Assembly (NCBI GenBank): GCA_038049695.1
Contig: CP142452.1
Coordinates: forward strand, 50,426,501 to 50,490,500
DNA from: Cinnamomum chago
Lineage: Eukaryota > Streptophyta > Magnoliopsida > Laurales > Lauraceae
Direction: 5' to 3'
DNA: 64,000 bases
The position numbers were made by a program, and so were the translations under genes. The notes under the pieces were generated by a model, which was given only the letters and a program-made list of their open reading frames with translations, had not been told where the DNA came from and ran no database searches. Of the stretch, positions 10,444 through 24,700 are shown in pieces. Within the stretch, counting starts at the first letter, position 1, and the number at the start of each line of letters is the position of its first letter.

Positions 10444-11932
10444 GTGCTCTGTCAGTCAAGGGCTATGTTTGGGACAGTGATGAATTGTTTAAACGTTTTG
10501 GGAATATTCATTGAAAACCCCTCTATGTCAAGGATATTTACTAGGCAATGTATGAGGCCATTTGAGAAAGAAACCACATCACGAAGATTTCATTCGAAGT
10601 CTTGAAAATCCTAAGGTTTATAAGGAGCCCGGAATGTCCCCAAACTCAAAGAGTACCAAGTTATTATTAAATCGACATACAAGACCCCTATTCACCTTAA
10701 ACAAATCTTGAACCCCGATATTTGTCTTGAGATTTCGAAAGTTCATTTGTATTTCATTATCCCCAAATTTCTTATGCATTCCCGAAAATATTGAAAGTGA
10801 AATTGTAGCATTTTGCTAGTCCCGATAAGCATGCCCGGATTGATATGACAGTTTTGCCTTTGAGCACCCCTGTCCTGTTTGTTTATGTACTTGCACTTGA
10901 TGTATTTTATACATGTTGTGATTTTGTCATTTGACCTATGAGTCGGTACCACTAAGCTTAGATAACACTGTTGGTCTAATCCACCGACTTGGAGATCCCC
11001 CTCTTGTCCCGCCAGCTGCAGTTTGGATCCCACTACCCGGTTATTATCGTGGTCTTGTCCCGATACCCAGGATCGCTACCGTGGTTCCCGATGCCCGGCT
11101 CGCTACCGTGGTCATGTCCCGTATATTATATGTATATGTATATATTCCGTTGTTTCTCCTCACCTCATGTGACTGAGATCAACGCCTTGATATTGCTTTG
11201 TCACTTCGGTGATAGAGGACTTAGCTTCGTGTGGTTTCCATCTTACTTGTTTCCCGTTTCCTTGGTTACCTTTACATGTTTTACAATGCATACTTGTATT
11301 TGAATAAATGATTTATCTCCTTTTATGGAAATTGTTATTTAAACAGGTTTTAAATACTTTTGAAGGTAAATTCATTTATTATTATATTGTTATGTCTCTT
11401 CACCCAATTACCAAACCGTCGTGTTTGACCCACTCTTTGGTACTCAGGTCCGGACATTGCCTGCCCCAAGGCGGAGCTTGAGGACGCGGTCGGTGAATCG
11501 CAACGCCTAGTTGAGTGGCATGCTAATGATGTCGTTTAGACATTTGACTGCTTGGAGAGACGTAACATTTTGGGAACGTTTAACCATTCTTTTGGGGATT
11601 GGTATTTTGTTTATATTGGCCTTTGTTGGCCTCTATTCTTGGGAATGTAACTAAATGATCTTTTGTATAAACTTTAACTTTTCTTTTGGGAAAGCACTTA
11701 TGATCATTGCTCATTCTAATACTTGGTTTATATATATAATTTTATCTTGTGACTAGAATTGAAATTATCAATTTGATTTGCTACACGCTTCCACATTGAA
11801 AGAAATATTTATGTTGTTGTGATATCCTCATCGCGGACACCTGTGGGAAATTAAATAAACATATACACACATTATGAGTCCCGATCCCTGATTAGGACCT
11901 CGGTGAACCCGGTCCGGGGTCGCAACACTTCC

Positions 11933-13955
11933 CGAGTGAAACAACATACCACCGGAGGTGGGAAGACATAGTGTCTCCAATATCCCTTCCCACCAGCGAT
12001 GGATACAAGAAGCGACCACGGGTGTGCAGGGCAGAGAAATCGCACCAAGCCCTCCACCTGTCCGAGATAGAACTCTCCCCGTGAAAGAACGTGCGAGGCA
12101 ACCCAACTCTACCCTGAGTATAGCCGAACTGACGAGGAAAACGATTATGCCAGTCAGGCTCAATGAAGCTAGACCACCAGGAACGGAAGACCAGCATAGA
12201 GGGCTGCACACATAAAAGCCATTCCACTTTAGAATCGTTCATCAAAGGAATGTCCCGGGGAATATACCCTCTCGGCATCACAGAAGTGGGAATTATCATC
12301 GAAGCAGGTAAGCCAGGAATGGCCCCGGATTATGAAGGATTGGATGTTCCAGATAATGGAACGGGAACCTGAGAATCCTTTGAACGGCTTCAATTCGGAG
12401 GCCAAAAACTAAGTCGCTAGCCTACACATGAAAGGCAGATCGAAAGAAGGGTCTCCCTAGAACAGGGATGAAGAGCACGACAATGAAACACGAACTAGGC
12501 ATAGATGTAATGCTTCGGGTAGTGACCGCTTGGATCAATGCCGCCAATGACATGATCAATGTTCTCGCAAAGCCCGTGGCATAATTCCACCACCATAGCA
12601 GGACATAGGGCCGTATGGAATCCCCACGCCAATTTACAAGCAGGAAGAAGTGAAGAAGCCTAACATTGTAGCCATCCCAGTCAGGAAAGATTGCCGGCAG
12701 AGCCAAAGAGCGAGTAAGTACGCCAGAAGAGAACAAGAGTCAGGATGGTCACGAAAAAAATATTCCATCTCTACAGCATTCCCTGGCCGACGAAAGGAAG
12801 TGTCATTGTGTAAAGATTAAATGGAGGACGGAATTTCCTGACGCAGCCATTGGGTGTGAAGGACATCCCTCTTGGAACGGGACATAGCTTGGTCCATATG
12901 ATAGTCGACTAAGGCGTCTAGGGTGGTAGCAAATTCAGAAGAATCTCTCCTCATATCGGCAAACTCGTCTTCAGAAGGGATGTACTCCTCGTATAAATCG
13001 CCCAAAATAGGTAAACCAGTAATGGCCTTCATCTCCAAAAGCGAAAGGCCAAGTTCTGGCACCGGGGTTAGAAATGTATTGCTAGCAGGACAATAAGTCC
13101 CCAGCCTTGTCCCAAAAGAATGAACGAGAATGTAGGAGCGGACAGATGTGGCTTGAATAGCCCAAAAAATCCCAATGTCCCTTAGCAGGGGTTCGAAAAA
13201 TAAGAGCGCGAACTGAGACCACCATTCCCAACCTAGTGTGGAATTCAGACACCCTTTGGCTTCAGATCTCCTGGAAAGCCTATATCGGAAGGCCCTTAAA
13301 ATGTTCTGATAAGCGGACAGAGTTCTCCCCGATAAGAAGAGGGCAAGTCATCTAAGAAGCAAGGAAGGAGAAAGCGCCTGCGCACAAAGACGGTAGAGGG
13401 AGGAGGCTTGTCACCACTAACCAGCAAGCTCCGATCCAATTCGTGCAGCTCCACCCAGTCAATAGAATCCTTTTCCTGGATGGGGATTTCGCTAGAGTAG
13501 AAAACATGAGATGGATGACTTCAGGGGTAAGGAAAGCACTAACCATCTTTGGAAGATGAGCTGTGAGGAGCTGACTCCCTATGACGAACGGAAATCGGGT
13601 AGAGGTCCCCAAAGATATAGTCAGTACGGGAAGGTGAGGCGGGGAACCCCTCCATCATCAGAGCATGATAGTTTGATAGAGAATGCACTCGAGGAGTCTC
13701 CTTCGTACGATCGAAAGTATCAAGGAAAATACTCATCGGCCCTAGGAGATTCTTCCCAACAAGAGGGGCGTTGGCCCAGGAAGACAGGGGGACCCGGCCT
13801 GAAATAGGGGTAGTAGAAGACATCGCAGAAACAAACCTCAGGACGCCGCACGCAAAACCCCAATCAGTCACAGAATCCATCACCCCAAAGATATAAACCT
13901 TCCCTGAGTGATTGAGGGGAGGCAATATGTAGGCACGCCGAAAGTTACAAGTCAA
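11933..13955 (-). pseudogene. aORF2, N-terminal half: plant-mobile-domain protein
   Basis: Translated blocks on the minus strand follow the order known for aminotransferase-like plant-mobile-domain proteins: PLLRDIGIFWAIQATSV near 13180, LGLSLLEMKAITGLPILGD near 13045, EMEYFFRDHPDSCSLLAY near 12770, then KLAWGFHTALCPAMVV and HYPKHYIYAWFVFHC near 12600-12480, and VEWLLCVQPSMLVF with RFPRQFGYTQG near 12200. The family is found in host genes and inside gypsy and Mutator-like transposons; its molecular role there is not settled. At least three frame changes and a TAG show decay. A likely start is the ATG at 13821-13823 (MSSTTPISGRVPL). The gene lies antisense to pol of the Tat-like element. LTR C cut it, and chromovirus P inserted just upstream. 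Confidence 0.7.
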
Positions 13956-14009
13956 AATAAACTGTCACTAGGCCCGCTTCCGCCAAGATGGTAAAAGCAG
14001 ATTGAGAAC

Positions 14010-17000
14010 TATCGCGACCCCGAATCGGGCCCACGGGACTAATCCAGGATCGGGACAAATTAATCATATTTAGGTTGACAAGGTGTTAAGTGTACGCATT
14101 GATTTAATTTCCCACAGGTGTCCGCGGTGAGGATATCACAACAACATAAATATTTCTTTCAATGCGGAAGCGTGTAACAAATCAAACATTCAATTTTGTT
14201 TGTCACAAGGTAAAAACACTTGTATAAACCAAGTATCAGAAATAGCAATGATCATAAGTGCTTTCCCAAAAGAAGGGTTAAAGTTTATACAAAAGATCAT
14301 TTAATTACATTTCTGAAAAATAGAAGCCAACAAAGGCCAATATAAACAAAATACCAATTCCCAAAGAATGGTTAAATGTTTCCCAAAACCTTATGTCTCT
14401 CATCGCAACCAAATGTCTACACGACATCATCAGCATGCCACTCAACTAGGCATTGTGGTTCACCAACCCCGTCCTCAAGCTCCGCCTTGGGATAGACATT
14501 GTCCAGACCTGAGTGCCAAAGAGTGGGTCAAACACGACGGTTTGGCAAATGGGTGAAAAGACATGACAATATAATAATAAATAAATTTACCTTCAAAAGC
14601 ATCTAAACTTGTTTAAATAACAGTTTCCATAAAAGAGATAAATCGTTTATTCAAATACAAGTATAAGTTGTAAAACATGTAAAGGTAACCAAGGAAATGA
14701 GAAAACAAACAAGATGGCAACCACACGAAACTAAGTCCTCTATCACCGAAGTGACAGAGCATATCAAGGCATTGATCTCAGTCACACGAGGTGAGGAGAA
14801 ACAACAAAATATATACATATACATATAATATACGGGACATGACCACGGTAGCAAGCTGGGCATTGGGAACCACGGTAGCAATCCAGCGTATTGGGACAAG
14901 CCCACGGTAATAACCGGGTAGCGGATCCAAACTGCAGCTAGCGGGACAAGAGGGGGATCTCCAAGTCGGTGGATCAAACCAACAGGGTTATCCAAGCTTA
15001 GTGGTGTCGACTCATAGGTCAAATAACAAGATCAAAACATGTATAAAATACATCAAGTGCAAGTACATAAACAAGCGGGACGGGGATGCTGAAAGGCATA
15101 ACTACCATATCAATCCTGGCAAATGCATTTCTGGACTAATAACTATATCAAATACAATTTCAATGCTTTCGGGAATAACAAGTCGTGTAGTATAAATCTC
15201 GGGAACACTAAAATACAATAAACCGTAGAAGTTTCGGGTAAAATATCGGGTTCAAGATTCATTTAAGGTGAATAGGTGTCCCGTATGTCGGTTTAATAAC
15301 CACTTGGTACTCTTCGAATTTAGGGACATTCTGGGCTCCTTATACACCTTAGGATCCTCAAAACTTCAAATGAAATCTTTGTGATGTGGTTTCTTTCTCA
15401 GACGGATATCAAATAAAACGAATGGGTCTTCTGTTCACAATAGGGTTCCTAACAAACCTCTCTTAAACATTTAAATATTACATTAGTACTCCCAAAACAG
15501 TCCCAAGTGAACAGTACCCATCGCTCGAGCGGACATGGAGTTCGCACGAGCAGTGAGCTCTCTAGAATGGTTGTGTGGGTTGGTTCGCTCGAGCGAACTT
15601 ATCCAGTACCAGGTTGGCTCAAGTGAAATTTCAGTTCGCTCGAACTAACTACTCTCTGGAACGAGTTCTAGGAGGGTCGCTCAAGCAACAAAAGGGTTCG
15701 CTCGAGCGAACTGTCCATTGGAATGATTCAAACCCTTTTTTGGACACTTTGCTCGAGCGACCTGTCAAGTTCCCTCTAGTGAACTATCCAGAAACTGGTT
15801 CCAGGACGGTTCTTCTCATCTCTTTCTCCTCCTTATACAACCTCCTTTTTAACCCCTTGTATACATCATATGAGGAGCTCAAAACCCTATCCAAACCAAC
15901 ATCAAATCTCCAACAACATCCATCCCATCCCCCTTCAATAATATCACATCCAAATATAAAGAAAGAATGGAAGGAAACCACTACACACAAGAGTAGATTT
16001 GAGCAAAAAACAAGAGATAATTGAATGCCATGAACCAATACATTTCTATGACATTAAATGCACTATCAAGACTCTTTCATGAGCATTTATTTCAAGTCAA
16101 TGCAATAAATAAGCATGAGTGGAAAAAAACAAAATCAATCACATTTCTTATAAAATCATTTAATGCTCAAATAACAAATCATCCACTTGTTTTAGCTCCA
16201 AGCTAAACAATAACAAGCTCTAAACACTCCTCCAAGTCAAGGATCCAAGCTACAAACAAAAATCCCCAAAACAAACCCTAAAAGGGTCAACACAAGAAAT
16301 AAAACAGGAAAGCTTACTGTCATGGAGATAGAACTTCTTCAAGGCCAAAGGGACACAAATCTAAGAGATGGGGAGGGTTGCTTACTTGTAGGTTCTCCAA
16401 ATGGACAAGATGAGCTCAAAAAGGGTCTTGGAATGGGAGGTCTTCTCCAAAAAATGGTATCAAGAGAGAGTTATGGTGGTGAGGAAGAAGATGATGATCT
16501 CTATTTCTCAATTTGTGTAAGGTTGATGGTGGATTTGGTGATGGAAAAGCAAGAGGAGAAGGAAAAAGGGAAAACCCTAGGTGAAGATTGGAGTTGAGCT
16601 AGGAAAGGGGAAAAGAGAAGGGGAGTCCTCCTTATATACAAGTCAAGAGATTGTCGAAATTTCTAGTTTTCAAAAAGTATATGTTTCGCACGTTTCGGGT
16701 ATATCAAATTTTGGATACAGATTTAGTGTAAAAAGACTGTTTTGCACTCAATGCTTGGAATGTCGGGTTTCGGGGCCTCGAACAGGCACGGGATCAACAT
16801 AAAAGTTGTAGGAATTGACGAGACAAGTGAAATGGGATTAAAACAATAAACACAAGAATCTCATATAATCCCCCAAGTAAACGTAAAGTCATAAAAGGAA
16901 CCCCCAAAGGAAACCCACTAGTCACAAAGGCACTCAAAATCTGCCAAAGCTATATCAAAAGCTATTCTAACCCCCACTTAACCAAAACACACTAAACATG

Positions 17001-17061
17001 CTTAAAACTAAAACACAACTTAATTAACACTTATCGAGGTCACTCGGGATGGGGTCTTACA
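14010..17061 (-). repeat. LTR D, 3' LTR of chromovirus P
   Basis: It runs from TATCGCGACCCCGAATCGGG (the expected TG is mutated to TA) to GGGATGGGGTCTTACA. On the minus strand it carries a TATA-like box near 16630, the donor-like CAAGTAAGC near 16385, the palindrome cluster at 15521-15784 and the 30-bp repeats at 14836-14932. Confidence 0.92.
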
Positions 17062-17074
17062 TCCTCTACCCCTT
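17062..17074 (-). other. Polypurine tract of chromovirus P
   Basis: AAGGGGTAGAGGA on the minus strand abuts the 3' LTR D. It is the expected plus-strand primer site. Confidence 0.75.
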
Positions 17075-18869
17075 AGGGCATTTGGTCCACCAAATGAAAT
17101 ATAACTCACCTCAGGTAGAAGATGTGGATACTTCTTCTGCACTTGATCTCGTAGTTCCCACGTTGCTTCTTCTGGCCCATGATTCTCCCAAAGTACTTTC
17201 ACCCACTGAATAGTCCTTGTCCTCAACTCTTGTTCTTTCGTATCAATGATCTGGACGGGTTTCTCCACATAGGTAGCGTCCTCTAGAATCTCTAAAGGTT
17301 CATGCCGGAGTACATGCAAAGGGTCGGGGACGTACTTCTTCAACATAGATACGTGAAAGACGTTGTGTACGCCGGATAGCTCGGGTGGTAAGGCTAACCT
17401 ATAAGCCACATCACCAATCTTGCTCACAATGTCGTACGGTCCAATGTATCTCCGTGATAGCTTGCCCTTCTGTCTAAATCTCAATGCTCCTCTCGTAGAT
17501 GACACTTTCAAGAAAACTTTGTCTCCTTCTTTGAACTGTAAATTCCTTCTACAAGAATCTGCATAGCTCTTCTGTCTACGGGCTACTTTCAGACGTTCTT
17601 GGATTAACTTGACTTTGTCGCTGGTTTCACTCACTATGGTCTGCCCATGGAAACTGTGAATTCTGACCACTTCCCAACATACAGGTGTCCTACACCTTCT
17701 GCCATACAATGCCTCGAAAGGCGCCATTCCAATGCTTGAATGGTAGCTGTTGTTGTAAGCAAACTCACACAATGGTAATGTCCCTCCCATTGAGTCTTAA
17801 AATCTAACACACAAGCATGAAGCATATCCTCAAGGGTCTGAATAGTCCTCTCTGATTGGCCATCTATTTGAGGGTGATAAGCCGTGCTAAACTGTAGCTT
17901 CGTACCCATAGACTCACGTAAGGTCTTCCAGAATCTCGAGATGAATCTACTATCTCTATCAGATGTGATAGAAACTGGTTATCCATGTCGACTGACAATC
18001 TCATTGACAAATAATTCTGCCAAAGGTAGCATATGCATCCTCTTCCCTATCCTCATAGTAATAAAATGAGCTGACTTGGAGAGACGGTCCACAATGACCC
18101 ATATCGCATCGTTGTCGTCGCTGGTCTTCGGTAATCCCGAAATAAAGTCCATGGTAATGTGCTCCCATTTCCATTCAGGAATCTCTAATGGCTGTAACAA
18201 TCCTCAAGGCCTCTGATGTTCTACCTTAATCAACTGATAAGCCATGCAACGGGAGACGAACGCTGCAATCTCTCTCTTCATGTAATTCCACCAAAATCTA
18301 CCCTTCAAATTCTGATACATATTCATGCTGCCTGGATGCATAGAGTACTTCGTACTGTGAGCCTCTGTCATGATGTCATTCCTCAAATCTTCAATATTGG
18401 GTACACATAGACGATCACAGTAGTACAAAACTCCATCAACAATACGGAAGTCAGGACATTCTGCTATATGCTCTGAAATCTTGGCTAATTCTGGATCCTG
18501 TAACTGACTGTCTTTGATCTTCTGAATGAAGGAAGGCTCTGACACTGACATGTTAGCTAATAGTACACCTTTCCTTAGTGGTTATAGGTCTATACTCAAC
18601 TCTTCAAATTGCTCAAAAATACAAGTGCCACTTAAAGTTGCCAAGCCTACTGATTTTTTGCTCAAGGCATTAGCAACTACATTCGTTTTTCCGGGGTGGT
18701 ACTTGATTGGAAAATCATAATCTTTGATGTATTCCATCCATCTTCTCTGCCTTATGTTAAGTTCCTTCTAAGAAAACAAATATTGTAAGCTGCGGTGATC
18801 GGAGTGGACTTCGAACTTCTCTCCATAGAGGTAATGTCTCCACATTTTCAACGTAAAAACAACTGCTGC

Positions 18870-21734
18870 TGTCGCGACCCCGGAACGGATTCCCGGGCCC
18901 GCGACGTTGGTGATGATGTTTATGCTCAATGGTTCATTATTTTCCCACAGGTTCCCGCGGTGAGGATTCCCAAAGACACGCGGAATCTGGCTCACACGTA
19001 CACGATTTGCGGAAGCGTGTAGCAAAACACAACTAGATAAGCACCAGTAAAATATTTAGGTGCTATCACAATAATATACAAGACAAAGTATCAAAGGAAT
19101 AAGTTAACAAGGCATTCCCAACATTATTCAAGTTACAAGTCTAACAAGAAAGTAAATTAAGTTTTGTTACAATTCCCAAGAGAGGCCAACAGAGGCCAAT
19201 ACACAACTCCAACATAAACAAAAGGACCCTAAGACAAAATGTGACGAAACTCAGGAACCAGACCGACATCTAGATGACATCGTCGGGCTGCCACTCTCTC
19301 ACGGGAGTTGGCTCACAAGCCTCCTCCTGACGCTCCTCCTCAAAGGCAACGTCACCTGCACCTGGGCACCAACAAGCAAGGGTCAAACACGACGGTTTGG
19401 CAGGTAATCAATATAGGCATGAACATGACAATAATACTTTGGAAAAGCACTTGAAATCGAATACTTGATTTGAACTGTCACAATAGCTGAGGTATCAAAA
19501 CAAACTAGCATGAGTACTAAATATATCATGAAAAGTTACAATCCACAAAGAGCCCATCCTTTCTCTATCATTTATATAATGAAAAGAGCAAGCACGCACG
19601 ACAAGCACGATATACATAATATAAGCACGACACGATTTCCCACAAAGACGGGAATTCCGGCCGCGGAACCGGACACGTACGATGTGTAATAAATACACGA
19701 CCAGTCTGCAGACAGTCCACATGTTTAAAGACCCCCAGACAGTGGATCAAACCGAAGGGGCAGTCTAAGCTCAGTGGTGTTTACTTAGTTCATGAATGCA
19801 CAAAACACGCGAAGCACGATCAAACACGTCGAGATAAAAAGGGGGAAATCACTTATCACAACACGACGAGCACGACTAGCACGAGGCATAATATTTATGC
19901 AAAACACGCTTAGGAAGTGATCCCCTTTTTCTTAACAAACTTCAAAACACGGTTGTACTAACACTTCAAAATGAGTTCACAATGGTATTCATCATACCCA
20001 AAAATCAAGGTTCAAACACAAAGTCTATCAAGCACATACAAGGACCTTTGGATGGTTGTTGTACAATCGAAGCCCAGATGCAGAGTTAAAAATAGAATTG
20101 GTGCCCCAGAAGTTCAAGGACATCTCGGGTCTCGAGTGTACAATATCAAGCTAAAGGTCACTTAACATGTCCTAGTTTTTCATTCTTGCTAAACTCGTCA
20201 AAATACACAAACAGTGAATTTCGGTCACCTCGCGGTCAGGTGGCGGCTAGCCGAACTGGGGTCCGGCGGCTAGCCGCAAGGTGACCGCCAGGCTGACCGC
20301 TGAAATACCAATTTTGAACTTAGCTCTCGGGAAATGGAACCGCATTGCGCGGTTGGCTTGCGGTTAACCGCGAGTAGGACTGGCGGTTAGCCGTGAGCTG
20401 ACCGCGGAGCTGACCGCTGGTCCCAGGTGAAAATGCTAGCTTCTGGAAAGGTAACCGCTGAGTTCGGTCAGCATGCGGTTAGCCGAAGTGGACACAGGCG
20501 GCTAGCCGCGAGCTGACCGCTGTGCTGACCGCTGTGCTGACCGCCAGTGCACGGGAATGCGTTTCAGCACAGATTTTTCACATTTCTCTTCTTCCCTTCC
20601 ATTCATTCTCATTCCACTTATATTCCCTGAGTCTACATACTCTCCAAGGGACAAAGCACACATCCAAAACTCATGAAAACACAATCATAAAGCTTGTAAA
20701 CATATCCATATGCAAAGTTTCCAAAACAATAATGTAGCTTAAAATAACATGCACAATGATCCTATAGAGATTACTTGCCTTGCCCAAATGCTAAACACTC
20801 CACTTCAAGCTCTTCACACAAGCTAATCCCACACTACAAGCCAAACCAAGAAAACACACAAAACTTACTCAAAAAAATGGAAACAAGAAACCCATTTTCC
20901 AAATAGGGTTTGAAAACATGAAAAACATGATCTTAAGGAACTAAAATGACTCAATGGAAAGTATGAGTGGAAACCCTTACCTAGAAATGGCCACACAAGA
21001 GGGAGGGAGAGAAATGGAGCTCTTGCCCAACTTGAAAACTCAAGAAACTTGTATCAATAGGAAGCTTGCAAGGAGATGAAGAAAATGGTAGTCTTAGAAT
21101 TTCCTTTGGAGCTCTCTAGCTAGATCAAACCAAGTGAGGAAGATGAAGGAGAAAAGAGGTTTTCTCTCTTGCCCTAGACTCAAAAGTTGCAGAGATTGGG
21201 AAATGAATGAAAAGGGAGGGGAAAGGGGATTAAGTGATGACTCATGGGCCCCATTTGGCTTGAACTTGAAGTGACTAAAACATGGTCTTGTGGGCCTTGG
21301 ATGACTTCGACGAAGAAGGATAAAATGATCGTCGAAATATCTAGTTTCCAAAAAGTATATTTTTGACATGGTTTTGAGATCTCGAAAATTGTGTCCAGAT
21401 TTATGCAAGAAAGACAATTTTACCCTCTTTGGGCCAAAACATGGGTTTTTGGGCTTCAAACACGAATGGGCTTAAAAAGAAAGTTGTAACACATAACGAG
21501 ATCATTCACATGAAATCAAAATCACACTCACACGAAAATCAATACGATCTTCCCAAGCTTACACGTGCACTCAGGCCTTCCTGAGTGTGTCTGACTAATA
21601 CTAGACGTTCTCAAATTCCCAAAGCTATGTCCAAACTAACTAATCACTTCTAACCCAACCACGACTAAACCCACTTAGAACTAAACACATACTAATCGCA
21701 CACTAATCGACTAGGTCTGGGTCGGGGTCTAACA
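18870..21734 (-). mobile_element. K: solo LTR, gypsy type, 2.9 kb, in RNase H of P
   Basis: It runs from TGTCGCGACCCCGGAACGG to GGGTCGGGGTCTAACA with a perfect duplication GCTGC (18865-18869 and 21735-21739). Removing it rejoins the RNase H reading frame from [14 protein letters not shown] to [14 protein letters not shown]. The ends resemble those of C/D/E/F, but the body differs. It carries the GGCTAGCC palindrome cluster (20223-20545), which F also carries. Confidence 0.95.
20223..20545. repeat. Palindrome cluster, core GGCTAGCC / GGTTAACC, in LTR K
   Basis: Copies of GCGGCTAGCCGC and GCGGTTAACCGC alternate with half-sites GACCGC and GCGGTCAG. At least ten related words occur in about 320 bases. 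The last part is a short triplicate of GCTGACCGCT (about 20512-20545). Confidence 0.88.
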
Positions 21735-24700
21735 GCTGCCAACTCAAGATCATGGGTGGCATAGTTCTTCTCGTAATCCTTCAACTGTCGAGATCCATAT
21801 GCAACAACTTTTCCCTATTGCATCAACACGCAACCAAGTCCAAGATTCGAAGCATCGGTAAAAATGGTAAAACCGCCGCTTCCAGATGGTAAAGTAAGGA
21901 CTGGTGCTGTAGTCAATCTCTTCTTCAGCTCTTGAAAACTAGCTTCACACTGATCCATCCACACATACGACACATTATTCCTTGTCAACTTCGTCAATGG
22001 TGACGTAATCGATGAAAATCCTTGCACAAACCTCCGGTAGTAGAATGTCAATCCCAGAAAACTCCTGATTTGTTTCACATTCTTCAGTCTTTCCCACTTC
22101 ACTACTGCCTCAATCTTGGTCGGATCTACTGACAATCCTTCCTTTGAAATGATGTATCCCAAAAATGCTACTTGCTCTAGCTAGAATTCGCACTTGTTGA
22201 GCTTCGCATACAGCCGGTTCTCTCTCAAAAGTTGTAGTGCTATCCTCAGGTGCTCTTCATGCTCTTCCTTGGTCTTAGAGTACACTAAAATATCGTCAAT
22301 AAACACTACCACAAACTGATCCAAGTATTGCGCGAATATCTTGTTCATCAATGCCATGAACACTGCCGGTGCATTAGTCAACCCAAATGGCATCACAAGG
22401 AACTCATAGTGGCCATATGTTGTCCGGAAAGTTGTTTTCAACACATCTGATTCTCTGACTCTAAGCTGATAGTAACTGGATCTCAAATCAATCTTCGAAA
22501 AATATGAAGCACCTTGTAACTGATCAAACAGTTCATCTATCCTTGGCAATGGATAGTTGTTCTTGATGGTCACTTGATTCAATCTCCTGTAATCTATGCA
22601 CATTCTCATCGAACCATCTTTCTTCTTGACAAACAAAATTGAAGCTCCCTAAGGTGAAATGCTCGGCCTCACAAAACCTTTGTCCAACAATTCTTACAAC
22701 TGCGTCTTCAATTCTCTCGATTATGCCGGAGCCATACGATATGGTGCAATAGATATCGAAGAGATCCCCTGTAATAACTCAATGGTGAAGTCAATCTCTC
22801 TGATGGGTGGCAAACCTGGAATTTCCTTTAGAAAAACATCCGGGAATTTCCAAATAATTGGGATCTCCTCCACCCCTTGGGACCATTTATCCTCTGTCAT
22901 AAACTTCAAATAGGCTTCACATCCACTTTTCAATAGTCTATCAACTTTCAACGCTAAGACAAACCCTGTACGAGGATTTCTCCTCTCCCTGAAACAACAC
23001 TCCTATTAGTGTCTCATCTAACTTAAAGGTAAGGGTTTTATGGAAACAATCCATTGTGGCATGGTACCTTGCCAACCAATCCATCCCTAGGATGACATCA
23101 TAATCATACATCTCCAATAGAATGAGATCTGCGGTTAAAACCACTTCTCATATCTAAACTACACAACTAGGGTAAAAGGTTCTACAAATAACTTGTTTAC
23201 CTACTGGGGTTGCCACAGTCAAAATGAACTCAAGTTCTCTATCATGCACATCAATCAACTTAGAAAATGCATGAGACAAAAATGAGTGTGTAGAGCCAGG
23301 GTCAAATAAAATCTTAGCTTTAATCCCACAAACACGGAGTGTACCTTCCACGACATTGCATGTCGCCTCTTCATCGACTCTATTAACCGTATATATTTGT
23401 CCTCCCTACTGTGGCATGTTCTGAGCCTGTTGTGGCCTACCTTGTTGGCCATTTCTGTTCTGTTGTGGTGCATGTTGATTTTGGTTCTGTCACTATTGGT
23501 AACGGGCCTACTGCTGTTGCTGTTGTGGTCTATGTTGTTGTTGTGGTGCCTGTTGCTGAAGTGACCTTGCCTGATTCTGGACAACTATTGCATTATGTGG
23601 TGGTGTTGGACGCTGTGCCCCTTGCTGCTGTGATTCTTTCTGTTTTGTCTTGGACAGTCACTCATCTGGTGGTTCATGGAACCACATCTGAAGCATACTC
23701 CTGTGAGTGTACGGTACTGTGTGCTCTCATGGTTCTTCCCACAGTGGGTACAAACCAATGGATTCTGACATTCTGTTATGTTCTCTGCTTCTTGTTCTGA
23801 TGACTCTTCTGCTGGTAGTTCTACTGATGAGCTTGTACTTTCCTTTGAACTCTAAGGATCTTGTTGTGAAAATTCTCAAACTTGTAGGCTCTCTTGACAG
23901 CTTCCTTGAAGGTGATAGGTGGCACTACGCCCGTGGCGTCTCTCTCAATGATGGGGTTAAGTCCTTCTAGGAACTTTGCAATCCTTTTCTCCACCGTGTC
24001 TACCAATTCAAGAGCATATCTAGACAATCTCTTGAACTTTGTGAGGTATTCGAGGACTGTCATGTTCCCTTGCACGAGCTGCTGGAATTCCACTGCCTTC
24101 TATCTCTTGATGTGGATGGGTACATATTTGTCATGAAATTGTCTCTTGAAACTAACCCAAGCTACTGCATCTTGCATGGTTATGTACTCATCTTTAATTG
24201 TCTCCACCATATGTCTGCTACACCGTTAAAGAGAGATGTTGCAAGTTTCACTCTTTCTCCTCCGATGCATTGGAAAATCTCAAAGATGTTCTCGGTATGC
24301 TCTAGCCATTCATCTGCAGCTAATGGATCTTCAATGCCTAGAAAGTCCTTCGGAGCTCTCTTTCGAAACCGCTCAAACAAAGCACTCTGGTCATGTTGCC
24401 TTTGATTTATGACAATGGCGGGTTGAGCTTGAACCGGTTCGGGCCTTCTCTGTAATACTTCTAATAATTGCCTCTGCATTTCTGCTAATTCCCTAGCATG
24501 ATCTTCCTCTCTCTTCAGCATTTGTTTTTGCAATCTGGCTTGGTTTTCATTAGCCTAACTCTATGGGTCAAGCATTGCCTGCATCATCGGTTGGAATTGA
24601 TTTGGCAAGTTGTTATCAACCATATCCTCTTCAACTGGCCCTGTGTGATCAATGTAACTTGCGGAGGCGTTGTCGTTTATCGGTCTCTTACGAGGTGGCA

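Larger units (their letters stand above)
8827..11927 (+). mobile_element. C: solo LTR of the chromovirus family, 3.1 kb
   Basis: The left end CGTAAGACCCCGTCCCGAG matches the right ends of D and E in inverse, with the first T mutated to C. The right end is CGGGGTCGCAACA. Flanks TTTCC (8822-8826) and CTTCC (11928-11932) match at four of five bases. It is homologous to the LTRs of chromovirus P but has no partner LTR and no internal domain. It splits aORF2. Contents in order: TATA box (9334-9343), T/C-rich leader, donor-like CAAGTAAGC near 9590, palindrome cluster (10179-10443), 30-bp repeats (11033-11118). Confidence 0.88.

Noticed and set aside
15575-16024. A 149-codon plus-strand ORF rich in SLER/ARTN words
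   Set aside because: The repeated residues come from reading the GCTCGAGC palindromes in LTR D; the frame runs opposite to the LTR and has no domain.
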